DNA of 64,000 bases from Rubellimicrobium aerolatum (GCF_017872975.1 NZ_JAGGJP010000008.1:110113-174112), one strand, 5' to 3'; numbered from the stretch's first letter, positions 1 through 9,407 are shown. Made by a program: numbers and translations. Notes: generated by a model not told the origin, from the letters alone.

Positions 1-1
1 C

Positions 2-832
2 CTCGCGCGGAGGCCGCTGGCGCTCCTGGGCCTCCTCGTCATCGTCGTCACCGTGGCGGCGGCGGTGGCCGCGCCCTGGATCGCGCCCTTCGGCCGGGAC
101 GAGCAGCTCTTCGAGGGGCTGACGCTGGAGGGCGCTCCGATGCCGCCCGGAGGGATGTTCCCGCTGGGCACGGACCTCCTCGGGCGGGACCTGCTGACGC
201 GCATTCTTTGGGGCGCGCGGACCTCCCTCGTGATCGGGGTGGCGGCGAACGGCATGGCGTTGCTCATCGGAACGCTGGTCGGCGTCACGGCGGGCTACTT
301 CCGCGGCTGGATCGGCAGCCTTCTCATGCGCTTCACCGACCTGATGATGGCCTTCCCGGCGCTGCTGCTGGCAATCTGCCTCGCGGCGATCTTCACGCCC
401 TCGCTCTGGATCGTGGCGCTGGTGATCGCGCTGGTGAACTGGGTGCAGGTCGCCCGCGTCCTCTACACCGAGACGACCTCGCTGGCGGAACGCGACTTCA
501 TCGCCGCCGAGAGGGCGATCGGCGCGGGGCACGGGCGCATCCTGTTCCGCCACGTCCTGCCGCACCTCGTCCCCACCATCATCGTCTGGGGCACGCTCGG
601 CATCTCGACCACGGTGCTGCTGGAGGCGACGCTGTCCTTCCTCGGCATCGGCGTGCAGCCGCCCGAGCCCTCCTGGGGGAACATCATCTTCGAGAACCAG
701 ACCTACTTCCAGGCCGCGCCCTGGCTCGTGGCCTTCCCCGGCGCGGCGATCCTGCTCCTGGCGCTGGCCTTCAACCTGGTGGGGGACGCGTTGCGCGACG
801 TGCTCGACCCGACGCAGAAGGGGCGCGGCTGA
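2..832 (+). CDS. ABC transporter permease, DppC type (5' partial)
   Basis: Inner-membrane permease of a dipeptide/oligopeptide/nickel-type importer. The frame is open from the first bases of the window, so the true start lies upstream. The visible protein begins with a hydrophobic segment, then a periplasmic stretch containing GTDLLGRDLLTRILWGART, which is the typical DppC entry motif. It ends with the EAA loop (ERDFIAAERAIGAGHG, nt about 487-535) that contacts the ATPase, and SFLGIGVQPPEPSWG near the C-terminus, a DppC hallmark. Its TGA overlaps the ATG of the next permease, so the two are translationally coupled. The substrate cannot be told from this subunit. Confidence 0.9.
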   Translation, partial: LARRPLALLGLLVIVVTVAAAVAAPWIAPFGRDEQLFEGLTLEGAPMPPGGMFPLGTDLLGRDLLTRILWGARTSLVIGVAANGMALLIGTLVGVTAGYFRGWIGSLLMRFTDLMMAFPALLLAICLAAIFTPSLWIVALVIALVNWVQVARVLYTETTSLAERDFIAAERAIGAGHGRILFRHVLPHLVPTIIVWGTLGISTTVLLEATLSFLGIGVQPPEPSWGNIIFENQTYFQAAPWLVAFPGAAILLLALAFNLVGDALRDVLDPTQKGRG

Positions 833-1752
833 TGGCGGCCTACCTGATCCGGCGGCTGGGCGGGGCGGCTCTGATCCTGCTGGGCGTCAGCCTCGTTACC
901 TTCTTCCTGCTCTATGTCCTGCCCGCCGACCCGGTGCGGCAGATCGCGGGGCGGTCCGCCACGCCCGAGACGGTGGAGTCGATCCGTCGCCAGCTCGGGC
1001 TCGACCAGCCCTTCTGGGTGCAATACGGGCGCTACCTCTGGAACCTCCTGCATCTCGACCTCGGCCGCAGCTACCTCCAGCGGAGCGAGGTGTCCGAGCT
1101 GATCTGGGCGCGGCTGCCCCCGACCCTGCTCCTCATGGCGGGGGCCATCGCCTGCGAGCTGGCGCTGGGCCTGACCATGGGCGTCGTCGCGGCGCTGCGC
1201 CGGGGGACGGCGGCCGACAATGGCCTGATGATCGCGAGCTTCGTCGGAGTCTCGGCCCCGCAGTTCGTGGTGGGGCTGCTGATGCTCTACGTCTTCGCGG
1301 TGCGGCTGGGGTGGTTCCCCATCGGCGGCTACGGCACCTTCGCGCATCTGGTGCTGCCCTCGCTGACGCTCGGCATTCTCGGGGCGGGGTGGTATTCGCG
1401 GATGATGCGGTCGAGCATGGTCGAGGTGCTGCGGCAGGACTTCGTCCGCACCGCCCGCGCCAAGGGCCTGACGCGCCGGCGGGTCATCCTGCGCCATGCG
1501 CTGCCCAACGCCGTCCTGCCGGTGATCGCCATGATCGGCATCGACATCGGCATCTTCATGGGCGGCATCGTCGTGGTCGAGAGCGTCTTCGGCTGGCCCG
1601 GCATCGGCCAGCTCGCCTGGCAGGCGATCCAGCGCGTGGACATCCCGATCATCATGGGGGTCACGCTGGTGTCCGCCGTGGCCATCGTGCTCGGGAACCT
1701 GCTGGCCGACCTCGTCGCGCCGCTGATCGACCCCCGAATCCGACTTCGCTGA
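832..1752 (+). CDS. ABC transporter permease, DppB type
   Basis: Second permease of the importer, 306 aa. The ATG overlaps the preceding stop (ATGA). An N-terminal membrane anchor (LIRRLGGAALILLG) is followed by a periplasmic part with RQLGLDQPFWVQYGRYL, typical of DppB, and a five-helix binding-protein-dependent transport domain. The EAA loop starts near residue 203 (DFVRTARAKGLTRRRV). Length is normal for the family. The DppC-before-DppB order is less usual than B-then-C. The binding protein follows after 37 bp. Confidence 0.93.
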   Translation: MAAYLIRRLGGAALILLGVSLVTFFLLYVLPADPVRQIAGRSATPETVESIRRQLGLDQPFWVQYGRYLWNLLHLDLGRSYLQRSEVSELIWARLPPTLLLMAGAIACELALGLTMGVVAALRRGTAADNGLMIASFVGVSAPQFVVGLLMLYVFAVRLGWFPIGGYGTFAHLVLPSLTLGILGAGWYSRMMRSSMVEVLRQDFVRTARAKGLTRRRVILRHALPNAVLPVIAMIGIDIGIFMGGIVVVESVFGWPGIGQLAWQAIQRVDIPIIMGVTLVSAVAIVLGNLLADLVAPLIDPRIRLR

Positions 1753-1789
1753 ATTCGACCTCGCTGAACGACCAACACGGGAGAGACCA

Positions 1790-3421
1790 ATGAAACGACT
1801 CCTCGCCTCCTCCGCGCTGCTGGCGGCCCTCGCGGCCCCGGCCCTCGCCCAAGCGACGGACCCCTACCAGCCCGACCCGGCCGCCACGCCCGGCGGCACG
1901 ATCACCGTCACCTACAAGGACGACGTGGCGACGCTCGACCCGGCCATCGGCTACGACTGGCAGAACTGGTCGATGATCAAGTCGCTGTTCGACGGCCTCA
2001 TGGACTACGTGCCCGGCACCACCGACCTGCGCCCCGGCCTCGCCGAACGCTACGAGATCAGCGAGGACGGCCTCACCTACACCTTTCATCTCCGCCCCGG
2101 CGTGACCTTCCACAACGGCCGCGAGATGACCGCCGAGGACGTGGCCTATTCGCTGAACCGCGTCACCGACCCGGCGACGCAATCCCCCGGCGCGGGCTTC
2201 TTCGGCATGATCGAGGGCTTCGACGCCCGCATGGCGGGCGAGGCCGAGACCCTCTCGGGCGTCACCGCCGTCGATCCGCTGACCGTGCAGGTCCGGCTCT
2301 CGCGCCCCGACGCCACCTTCCTGCACGTCATGGCGCTCAACTTCGCCTCCGTGGTCCCGCAGGAGGCCGTCGCGGCGGCGGGCGAGGACTTCGGCCGGCA
2401 GCCGGTGGGGACGGGAGCCTACCGACTCGCCGAATGGACCCTGGGCCAGCGGCTCGTGTTCGAGAAGAACCCCGACTACTGGCGCGAGGGCATCCCCTAT
2501 CTGGACGCCATCACCTTCGAGGTCGGGCAGGAGCCTGTCGTGGCGCTCCTTCGCCTCCAGAACGGCGAGGTGGACGTCCCCGGCGACGGCATCCCGCCCG
2601 CCAAGTTCCAGGAGGTCATGGCCGACCCCGAGCAGGCGGCCCGCGTGGTGCAGGGCGGCCAGCTCCACACCGGCTACATCACCATGAACGTGACGCAGCC
2701 GCCCTTCGACAACGTGGACGTGCGCCGCGCCGTCAACATGGCGATCAACAAGGACCGCATCACCCAGATCATCAACGGCCGCGCCGTCCCGGCGAACCAG
2801 CCGCTGCCGCCGACGATGCCGGGCTACACCGAGGGCCACGAGGGCTACGCCTTCGATCCCGAAGGGGCCAAGGCGCTGCTCGCGCAGGCGGGCGTACCCG
2901 ACGGCTTCGAGACCGAGCTTTACGTGATGAACACCGACCCGAACCCGCGCATCGCCCAGGCGATCCAGCAGGACCTCGCGGCGGTGGGCATCGACGCCTC
3001 CATCCAGTCGCTCGCCCAGGCCAACGTCATCGAGGCCGGGGGCGCGGGCACGGCGCCGATGATCTGGTCGGGCGGCATGGCCTGGATCGCCGACTTCCCG
3101 GACCCGGCGAACTTCTACTACCCGATCCTCGGCTGCGCCGGCGCCGTGGAGGGCGGCTGGAACTGGTCGAAGTACTGCAACGAGGAACTGGACGCCATGG
3201 CGACCCAGGCCGACTCCCTGTCCGACCCCGCCATGGCCGGGGACCGGCTCCAGATGTGGTCCGACATCTACATGAAGGTGATGGAGGATGCCGCCTGGGC
3301 CCCCGTCTTCAACGAGGAGCGCTACACCATGAAATCGCCGCGCATGGGCGGGGCCGACGCGCTCTATGTCGACCCGGTGTCGATCCCGGTGAACTACGAT
3401 TACGTCTACGTGACCGAGTAA
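1790..3421 (+). CDS. ABC transporter substrate-binding protein, family 5 (DppA/OppA type)
   Basis: Periplasmic binding protein of the importer, 543 aa. Residues 1-21 form a Sec signal peptide (hydrophobic core, ending APALAQA). The mature part shows the SBP_bac_5 pattern: TLDPAIGYDW near the N-terminus, LRPGVTFHNGREMTAEDV, and a conserved VRRAVNMAINKD helix in the middle. A purine-rich ribosome-binding site (gggagag) precedes the ATG. It sits between the permeases and an acetamidase/formamidase gene, which suggests an amide-containing ligand, but family 5 proteins bind peptides, nickel, opines and sugars, so the ligand is open. Confidence 0.93.
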   Translation: MKRLLASSALLAALAAPALAQATDPYQPDPAATPGGTITVTYKDDVATLDPAIGYDWQNWSMIKSLFDGLMDYVPGTTDLRPGLAERYEISEDGLTYTFHLRPGVTFHNGREMTAEDVAYSLNRVTDPATQSPGAGFFGMIEGFDARMAGEAETLSGVTAVDPLTVQVRLSRPDATFLHVMALNFASVVPQEAVAAAGEDFGRQPVGTGAYRLAEWTLGQRLVFEKNPDYWREGIPYLDAITFEVGQEPVVALLRLQNGEVDVPGDGIPPAKFQEVMADPEQAARVVQGGQLHTGYITMNVTQPPFDNVDVRRAVNMAINKDRITQIINGRAVPANQPLPPTMPGYTEGHEGYAFDPEGAKALLAQAGVPDGFETELYVMNTDPNPRIAQAIQQDLAAVGIDASIQSLAQANVIEAGGAGTAPMIWSGGMAWIADFPDPANFYYPILGCAGAVEGGWNWSKYCNEELDAMATQADSLSDPAMAGDRLQMWSDIYMKVMEDAAWAPVFNEERYTMKSPRMGGADALYVDPVSIPVNYDYVYVTE

Positions 3422-3426
3422 GCATC

Positions 3427-4386
3427 ATGTGCAAGGCCTGCGACTACACGATCCATGGCCGCCAGCACCATTTCGGCTGGGACAACTCGCTTGTCCCGGC
3501 CGAGAGGGTGGCCCCCGGATCGACCATCCTGTTCCACTGCCACGACAGCTCGGCGGGCCAGCTCGGGCCCTCCTCCACCCTTCAGGACGTGGTCGACCTC
3601 GACTTCGGCAAGATCAACCCGGTCTCCGGGCCGATCTGGGTTGAGGGGGCCGAGCCCGGCGACGCGATCAAGGTGACGCTCGACTCCTTCGCTCCGCAGC
3701 TCCGCGAGGGGACGGCCTGGGGCTGGACGGCGAACATCCCCGGCTTCGGGCTGCTGGCCGACCAGTTCGCCGACCCGGCGCTGATCGTCTGGAAATACGA
3801 CGCCGAGACCCTCGCACCCGCCCTGTGGGGAACCCAGGCGCGCATCCCGCTCAAGCCCTTCACCGGCACCATCGGCAACGCGCCCGCCGAGCCCGGGCTC
3901 CATTCGGTGGTCCCGCCCCGCCGGGTGGGCGGCAACCTCGACATCCGCGACATGGGGGTGGGCACCACGCTCTACCTCCCGGTCGAGGTGGCGGGCGCGC
4001 TGTTCTCCGTGGGCGACACCCACGCGGCGCAGGGCGACGGCGAGGTCTGCGGCACCGCCATCGAAAGCCCGATGGACGTGGTGCTGACGCTCGACCTCGT
4101 GAAGGGCGCGAACCTGCGGACGCCCCGGTTCGTCACCAGCGGCCCGGTGACGCGCCACCTCGACGCCAAGGGCTACGAAGTCACGACCGGCATCGGCCCG
4201 GACCTCATGGCCGGGGCGCGGGACGCGGTGGCGAACATGATCGACCACCTCTGCGCCACCAAGGGGATGCAGCCCGAGGAGGCCTACATGCTCTGCTCGG
4301 TCTGCGGCGACCTGCGGATATCCGAGGTCGTGGACGCGCCGAACTGGGTCGTCTCCTTCTACTTCCCCCGCATGGTCTTCGAGTGA
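3427..4386 (+). CDS. Acetamidase/formamidase family protein
   Basis: Probable cytosolic amidohydrolase of the FmdA/AmdA family, which releases ammonia from short amides; 319 aa, full length. Motifs seen are FHCHDSSAGQL near residue 37 and GDTHAAQGDGEVCGTAIE near residue 195, the His/Asp-rich segments typical of the family, and a Cys-rich C-terminus (MLCSVCGDLRISEVVD). The ATG lies 5 bp after the binding-protein stop, and the last codons overlap the GTG of the ATPase gene, so it is an integral part of the transporter operon. This points to import of an amide that is hydrolysed at once. The exact substrate is not shown by the sequence. Confidence 0.88.
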   Translation: MCKACDYTIHGRQHHFGWDNSLVPAERVAPGSTILFHCHDSSAGQLGPSSTLQDVVDLDFGKINPVSGPIWVEGAEPGDAIKVTLDSFAPQLREGTAWGWTANIPGFGLLADQFADPALIVWKYDAETLAPALWGTQARIPLKPFTGTIGNAPAEPGLHSVVPPRRVGGNLDIRDMGVGTTLYLPVEVAGALFSVGDTHAAQGDGEVCGTAIESPMDVVLTLDLVKGANLRTPRFVTSGPVTRHLDAKGYEVTTGIGPDLMAGARDAVANMIDHLCATKGMQPEEAYMLCSVCGDLRISEVVDAPNWVVSFYFPRMVFE

Positions 4387-6197
4387 GCCTCGCCGAACCC
4401 CTCCGTTCCGGGGCCGCCCAGGCCCCGGACGGCGCCCCGGTCCTCTCGGTCGAGGGGCTGTCGGTGTCGGTCGCCACCGAGGGCGGATCGCGCCCCCTCG
4501 TCCAGGGCATCTCCTTCGCGCTGCGGCGCGGAGAGACGCTGGCCATCGCCGGCGAATCCGGGTCGGGCAAGTCCATCACCTCGCTCGCCGTCATGGGGCT
4601 GCTGCCCGCGAACGTCCGGGCCACGGCGGGAACGGTGCGGCTCGGGGCCACCGACCTCCTGCGGCTCCCCGAATCGCGGATGCGCGCCATCCGGGGCGAC
4701 CGCGTCGCCATGATCTTCCAGGAGCCGATGACCTCGCTCAACCCGGTGATGACCGTGGGCGCGCAACTGGCCGAGGCGATCCGGGCCCACGCGCCGCTGC
4801 CCCGCCGCGCGGCCCGTGCGCGGGCTCTCGACGCCCTGCGCGCCGTCCGGCTGTCCGAGCCCGAGCGGCGGCTCGACCAATACCCCCACGAGCTGTCCGG
4901 CGGGATGCGCCAGCGGGTGATGATCGCCATGGCGCTGGCGCTGAAGCCGGACGTCCTCATCGCCGACGAGCCGACGACCGCGCTCGACGTGACCGTGCAG
5001 CGCGAGGTGCTGGACCTCCTGCGCGAGCTTCGGCGCGAGACGGGGACGGCCCTGGTCCTCATCACCCACGACATGGGCGTGGTGGCCGAGATGGCCGACC
5101 GCGTGGTCGTGATGAAGGACGGCCGCCTGGTCGAGGAGGGCCCCGTCGCCCGCATCTTCGCCGCGCCGCGCCAGCCCTACACCCGCGCGCTCCTCGCCGC
5201 CGTGCCCCGCATGGGGACGCGCCCGCCCGCCGACGTGCCCGCCGACGCGCCCGCGCTCCCGTCCGCGCCGCCGGTCTGCACCTTGCGCGACCTCACGGTG
5301 CGCTTCGACATCGGGCGCGGGCTCCTCGGGCGGCCCACCCACCGCGTCCACGCCGTCGAGGGCGTGTCCTTCGACATCCGCGCGGCCGAGACCTTCGCGC
5401 TGGTGGGCGAATCCGGCTGCGGCAAGTCTACCATCGCCAGGGCCATCGCCGGCCTCGTGCCCTTCGCGGGCGGGATCGACCTCGCGGGCCACGAGCTGCG
5501 AGGGCAGGGGGACGTGACCCGCGCCGTGCGCCGCGACGCGCAGATCGTCTTCCAGGACCCCGCCGCTGCGCTCGACCCCCGGATGCGCGTCGGCGACCTC
5601 GTGGCCGAGCCGCTGGTCATCCACGGCATCGGCACCCGCGACGAACGGCGCGCGACCGTCGAATCCCTCTTCGAGCGCGTGGGCCTGTCGCGGACCCAGC
5701 TCGACCGCTACCCGCACGAGTTCTCGGGCGGGCAGCGGCAGCGCGTCTGCATCGCCCGCGCCCTGGCGCTCCGCCCCCGGCTGATCGTCGCCGACGAGAG
5801 CGTGTCGGCGCTCGACGTGTCGGTGCAGGCGCGCGTGCTGGCCCTCCTGCGCGAGTTGCAGGACGACATGGGCGTGTCCTTCCTGTTCATCTCGCACGAC
5901 ATGGCGGTGGTCGATTCCATCGCCGACCGCGTGGCGGTGATGTTCCTCGGGCAGATCCTGGAGATGGGCACCCGCGCGCAGGTCTTCGGCGACCCCCGCC
6001 ACCCCTACACCCGCCGCCTGATCGAGGCGGTGCCCGTTCCCGACCCGACCCATGTCCGTCCCCCGCGCGACCGGCTGGCCTCCGAGGTGCCAAGCCCCGT
6101 GCGCCGCCGGGACGACCCGCCGCGCCGTCTGCGCCTCCGCGATGTCGGGGACGGCCATCTGGTCTCGGAGCCCGGACCGCCGGGCGAACCCGTCTGA
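4383..6197 (+). CDS. ABC transporter ATP-binding protein, DppD-DppF fusion
   Basis: Energises the importer; 604 aa with two complete ATPase domains in one chain. Domain 1: Walker A GESGSGKS near residue 57, signature LSGGMRQR near 171, Walker B VLIADEPTT near 190. Domain 2: Walker A GESGCGKST near 342, signature FSGGQRQR near 447, Walker B LIVADES near 467. Each domain ends with the oligopeptide-transporter C-terminal motif (PYTRAL, PYTRRL). GTG start, overlapping the amidase stop (GTGA). Usually DppD and DppF are separate genes, but fused forms are common in alphaproteobacteria. A nested stem-loop follows the stop. Confidence 0.93.
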   Translation: MSLAEPLRSGAAQAPDGAPVLSVEGLSVSVATEGGSRPLVQGISFALRRGETLAIAGESGSGKSITSLAVMGLLPANVRATAGTVRLGATDLLRLPESRMRAIRGDRVAMIFQEPMTSLNPVMTVGAQLAEAIRAHAPLPRRAARARALDALRAVRLSEPERRLDQYPHELSGGMRQRVMIAMALALKPDVLIADEPTTALDVTVQREVLDLLRELRRETGTALVLITHDMGVVAEMADRVVVMKDGRLVEEGPVARIFAAPRQPYTRALLAAVPRMGTRPPADVPADAPALPSAPPVCTLRDLTVRFDIGRGLLGRPTHRVHAVEGVSFDIRAAETFALVGESGCGKSTIARAIAGLVPFAGGIDLAGHELRGQGDVTRAVRRDAQIVFQDPAAALDPRMRVGDLVAEPLVIHGIGTRDERRATVESLFERVGLSRTQLDRYPHEFSGGQRQRVCIARALALRPRLIVADESVSALDVSVQARVLALLRELQDDMGVSFLFISHDMAVVDSIADRVAVMFLGQILEMGTRAQVFGDPRHPYTRRLIEAVPVPDPTHVRPPRDRLASEVPSPVRRRDDPPRRLRLRDVGDGHLVSEPGPPGEPV

Positions 6198-6198
6198 T

Positions 6199-6240
6199 CC
6201 CTCCCGGGGCACCGACCGGGCCTGCGGTCGCTGAGGAGGG
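6199..6240 (+). terminator. Nested stem-loop after the first transporter operon
   Basis: Outer arms CCCTCC (6199-6204) and GGAGGG (6235-6240) enclose inner arms CGACC (6213-6217) and GGTCG (6226-6230). It starts two bases after the ATPase stop. There is no T-run, so it may be a Rho-type or mRNA-stabilising structure rather than a classical terminator. Confidence 0.4.
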
Positions 6241-6503
6241 AACGCAGCCGTGCGCGGCGCGCGGCCCTGCCGTCCCATCCCGCCCGTCCGTCCAGGCCCG
6301 ATGGCCGGCAGGCCTCGCCGCCGCCGGTCCGGGCTCGGACCGGCATGGGGCCCGGCCGCGCGATCGAGGCCGCCCCGCCCGGCCGGATTTGTCATCGCTT
6401 TGTCAGCCATGATGCGATCCCGCCCGCATCCCCTTGTATCGTCGGGCTCCACCCTTGATGATGGGCGGGAAAAGCGAATGACATCCTGCTTGGGGCCAAG
6501 CCT
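6241..6503 (+). promoter_or_regulatory. Leader of the acid-sugar kinase gene with candidate GntR sites
   Basis: Non-coding leader. It carries TTTGTCA twice as a direct repeat 11 bp apart, one helical turn (6388-6394 and 6399-6405), then ATGACATC at 6478-6485 just before the start. The related words TTGTCAA and GATGACAT recur upstream of the divergent sialidase operon (12502-12527), so they are candidate operators of the FCD-GntR regulator encoded next door. A weak promoter fit is TTGTAT (6434-6439), 17 bp, GATGAT (6457-6462). Confidence 0.35.
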
Positions 6504-7541
6504 TTGACGGTGCAGCTAGCCATCCTGGCCGACGATCTAACCGGGGCGCTCGATTCGGCGGCGCCGTTCGCGGCGCGCGGCTGCCGGGTGGAGGTCGCCC
6601 TGTGGCCGGGCGCCACCGCGGGCGCCTGCGCGCAGGGGGCGGAGGTCGTCTCCGTCAGCACCCGCTCGCGCGAGCTGACGGCCGAGGAGGCCAGGGCCGC
6701 GACCGCCCGCGCGGCGGCCGCGCTGCCGCCGGGAACGCGCATCTTCAAGAAGATCGACTCGCGCCTGAAGGGGAACATCGAGGCGGAACTATCGGCGCTG
6801 GCCTTCTCCCGCGCGCTGGTGGTCCCGGCGATCGTCGATTTCGGACGGGTCGTGAGGAACGGGGCCGTGACGGGCTTCGGCGTCGATGGATCGATCCCGG
6901 TCGCGCCGGCCCTGGGCCGCTTCGCGGAGCGGTGCACGATCCCGGACGTGGGCAGCGACGAGGAGATGCGGGCGGCGCTCGACGGGGCAGGGGGCCTCGA
7001 CCTGCTGGTCGGCGCGCGCGGGCTGGCCGAGGCGCTGGCGCGACGGGAGACGGGGACCAGGGAGCCGGTCGCGCCCGCCCTGGCCGGTCCGAGGGGGCTT
7101 TTCGTCGTCGGCTCGCGAGACCCGATCACGCTGGCGCAGGTCGAGGCCCTGCGGGACCGGGCCGGGGTTCTCCACGTGGCCGCGCCCAACGGGGTCTTCG
7201 ACGCGCAGGCGATCCTCGCGGCGGAGGCGGACCTTGTGCTGGTCCAGGCCGTGCCGGGGGATCGCGCGCTCCCGCCCGCTGCTGTCGCGGCCAACCTGGC
7301 CCGGCATCTGCCGCCGCTCGTCCCGGCCTGCTGCGGCACGCTGCTCCTGACCGGCGGCGCCACGGCCGAGGCCGTGCTCGCCGCCCTGGGCATCGACCGC
7401 CTGAGCCTGCTGGGCGAGTGCCTGCCCGGCCTTCCGGTCGGTCGGTCGGGCGATCTCACGGTCGTCGCCAAGTCCGGCGGCTTCGGCGACGCCGGGACGC
7501 TCGCGCGCGTGGCCGACCTGATCGGGGGGGCGAGCCAGTGA
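6504..7541 (+). CDS. Four-carbon acid sugar kinase family protein (DUF1537)
   Basis: Likely phosphorylates a four-carbon acid sugar (threonate, erythronate or 3-oxo-tetronate type) at C4 with ATP. The N-terminal domain has LAILADDLTGALDSAAPF, the family signature with its catalytic Asp. KKIDSRLKGN follows near residue 80, and the C-terminal domain has LLLTGGATAEAVLAALG, the nucleotide-binding segment. At 345 aa it is shorter than the usual 400-odd residues. TTG start chosen (6504); a GTG two codons on is possible. It overlaps the GntR gene by 4 bp. DUF1537 kinases plus PdxA2-type dehydrogenases form a known route to dihydroxyacetone phosphate, and a pdxA gene lies nearby on the other strand. 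Confidence 0.85.
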   Translation: MTVQLAILADDLTGALDSAAPFAARGCRVEVALWPGATAGACAQGAEVVSVSTRSRELTAEEARAATARAAAALPPGTRIFKKIDSRLKGNIEAELSALAFSRALVVPAIVDFGRVVRNGAVTGFGVDGSIPVAPALGRFAERCTIPDVGSDEEMRAALDGAGGLDLLVGARGLAEALARRETGTREPVAPALAGPRGLFVVGSRDPITLAQVEALRDRAGVLHVAAPNGVFDAQAILAAEADLVLVQAVPGDRALPPAAVAANLARHLPPLVPACCGTLLLTGGATAEAVLAALGIDRLSLLGECLPGLPVGRSGDLTVVAKSGGFGDAGTLARVADLIGGASQ

Positions 7542-8269
7542 GTCCCGCAGCCGACGGCCTGGGCCGAAAGAGCCTCGCCGACGTGGTGTTCGACCGGATG
7601 CACCGGGCCATCAAGTCCGGCGCCTACAAGCCGGACGAGCGCCTGCCCACCGAGCACGAGCTGTCCGCCGAGTTCGAGGTGTCGCGCCCCATCGTGCGCG
7701 AGGCGCTGCGCCGCCTGCGCGAGCAGGGGCTGATCTATTCGCGGCAGGGCGCGGGGAGCTTCGTCCGCTCCATCGGTCTCAAGCAGCCCCTGGGCTTCGG
7801 GCAGCTGGAGAACGTGTCCGACCTGCTCAACTGCTACGAGTTCCGCCTGACGCTGGAGCCCGAAGGGGCGGCGCTCGCGGCCGAGCGGCACCGGCCTGCG
7901 ACGCTGGCCCCCATCGAGGCCGCGCTGGAGATGCTGCGCGACGCCACCAACCGGCAGTCGCACCGCGAGGACGCCGACTTCGAGTTCCACCTCGCCATCG
8001 CGCTGGCGGCGGAGAACACCTACTTCTCGACCGCGCTGGAGGCGCTCAAGGACCACATCGCGGTCGGGATGCGCTTCCACGGCATCTCGGTGAAGCGCGA
8101 CAGCACAGGCCTGTCCCGCGTGTTCGGGGAGCACGCCGCGATCTTCGAGGCGATCCGCGCCCGCGACGGGGTCCGGGCGCGCGACCTGATGCGGAGCCAC
8201 CTGACGGGCTCGCGCGAACGCCTGTTCGAGCGCCGGCGTCCCGCCGAGGGCGAGATGGTCGCCGAGTAG
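7538..8269 (+). CDS. GntR-family transcriptional regulator, FCD (FadR) subfamily
   Basis: 243 aa. Winged helix-turn-helix at residues 10-75 (SLADVVFDRMHRAI, LPTEHELSAEFEVSRPIVREAL, GAGSFV), then an all-helical FCD effector domain (YEFRLTLEPEGAALAAE, DADFEFHLAIALAAEN) whose Asp/His residues usually bind a metal and a carboxylate ligand. GTG start inside the end of the kinase gene (GTGA). It probably controls this kinase operon and the convergent catabolic operon. Candidate operators are the TTGTCA/TGACA words at 6388-6485, 12502-12527 and 12625-12632. An acid-sugar ligand is inferred from context only. Confidence 0.9.
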   Translation: MSPAADGLGRKSLADVVFDRMHRAIKSGAYKPDERLPTEHELSAEFEVSRPIVREALRRLREQGLIYSRQGAGSFVRSIGLKQPLGFGQLENVSDLLNCYEFRLTLEPEGAALAAERHRPATLAPIEAALEMLRDATNRQSHREDADFEFHLAIALAAENTYFSTALEALKDHIAVGMRFHGISVKRDSTGLSRVFGEHAAIFEAIRARDGVRARDLMRSHLTGSRERLFERRRPAEGEMVAE

Positions 8270-8271
8270 GC

Positions 8272-9393
8272 TCAGAACGCGGCCTGGTAGATGGAGAGGA
8301 CGTCGCCCTCGCTCATGTCGCGGGGGTTGTTGTCCATCAGGCGGCGGATGCCGTGGGCGTCGCGGGCGAAGCGGGGAAGCTGGCCCTCGGTCGCGCCGTG
8401 GGCCTTGAGGCTCATCTCGACGCCGAGCCGGGCGCAGAAGCCGTGCGCGGCCCGGAGCAGGTCCTCGTCGGCGGTCCGCTCCACGAGGCCGAGGGCGCGG
8501 ACGATCTCGGCGGTCTTTGCGGGGGCGACGGGCTCGTTGTAGGCCAGGACGTGCGGGAAGATGATCGCGTTGGCGAGGCCGTGCGGCAGGTGCAGGAGCG
8601 TGCCCAACGGATAGGCGAGCGCGTGGCCCGCCGCCGTGTTGACCGGACCGAGGCAGATCCCGCCGTAGAAGGAGGCCAGCATCATGCCCTCGCGCGCCTG
8701 GGTGTCCGAGCCGTCGGCGACGGCGCGGGCGAGAAAGCGGCCCACGAGGTCGATGCCCATGCGGGCGAAGCCGTCGATCACCGGATGGGCGTTCACGTTG
8801 GTGAAGGCCTCGACGCAATGGGCCATGGCGTCGATCCCCGTCGCTGCCGTCACCGCGGGCGGAACGGAATAGGTCAGCTCGGGGTCCAGCACCGCAAGGT
8901 CGGCGATGAGGTGCGGGCTCTCCACGGCGATCTTGGCGCCCTGTCCCGGATCGGTGACGAGCGCGCGGATGCCCGCCTCGGACCCCGTGCCGGCCGTGGT
9001 GGCGACCTGCGCCAGCCGCGTGCGCCGTCCGGCCACGCGGTTCGGGCCAGCCACGTCCCGAAGCCCCTGGTCGCCGTCCCAGAGAGCGGCCACGAGCTTC
9101 GCCACGTCGAGGACCGACCCGCCGCCGAGACCCACCACGAGGTCGGGCCGGGCCTCGCGCGCGGCGGCCAGGGCCGCCTCGAAGGTCGGGATGTCGGGCT
9201 CGCCGGGGATGGCGTCGAAGACGGCGACCCGGCCCCTGAGGCCCAGCCGGTCCACGAAGCCGGAGGTGTGCGGCGTCGCCAGGACGAAGACGCGGGCGGC
9301 GTCCTCGGCCCAGGCGCCGACGCGGGCCGAGGCGCCCGCGCCGATCTCGAGCCGCTTGGGCTGGTGCAGGGTGATGATGCGGGACTTGGACAT
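8272..9393 (-). CDS. Iron-containing alcohol dehydrogenase
   Basis: NAD(P)-dependent group III dehydrogenase, 373 aa. The N-terminal domain has the coenzyme motif GGGSVLDVAK (residues 90-99). The metal site is visible as D188 and H192 (TGIDAMAHCVEAF), H257 (AAGHALAYPLG) and H271 (HLPHGLANAI), the same pattern as in FucO. The full length and all ligands suggest activity. Last gene of a minus-strand operon (sialidase-like, pdxA, DHDPS-like, this one) and convergent with gntR. The substrate is unknown; an aldehyde or hydroxy-acid from the four-carbon or aldolase step would fit. Confidence 0.92.
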   Translation of the reverse strand: MSKSRIITLHQPKRLEIGAGASARVGAWAEDAARVFVLATPHTSGFVDRLGLRGRVAVFDAIPGEPDIPTFEAALAAAREARPDLVVGLGGGSVLDVAKLVAALWDGDQGLRDVAGPNRVAGRRTRLAQVATTAGTGSEAGIRALVTDPGQGAKIAVESPHLIADLAVLDPELTYSVPPAVTAATGIDAMAHCVEAFTNVNAHPVIDGFARMGIDLVGRFLARAVADGSDTQAREGMMLASFYGGICLGPVNTAAGHALAYPLGTLLHLPHGLANAIIFPHVLAYNEPVAPAKTAEIVRALGLVERTADEDLLRAAHGFCARLGVEMSLKAHGATEGQLPRFARDAHGIRRLMDNNPRDMSEGDVLSIYQAAF

Positions 9394-9407
9394 GGCGGGA
9401 CCCCTTC

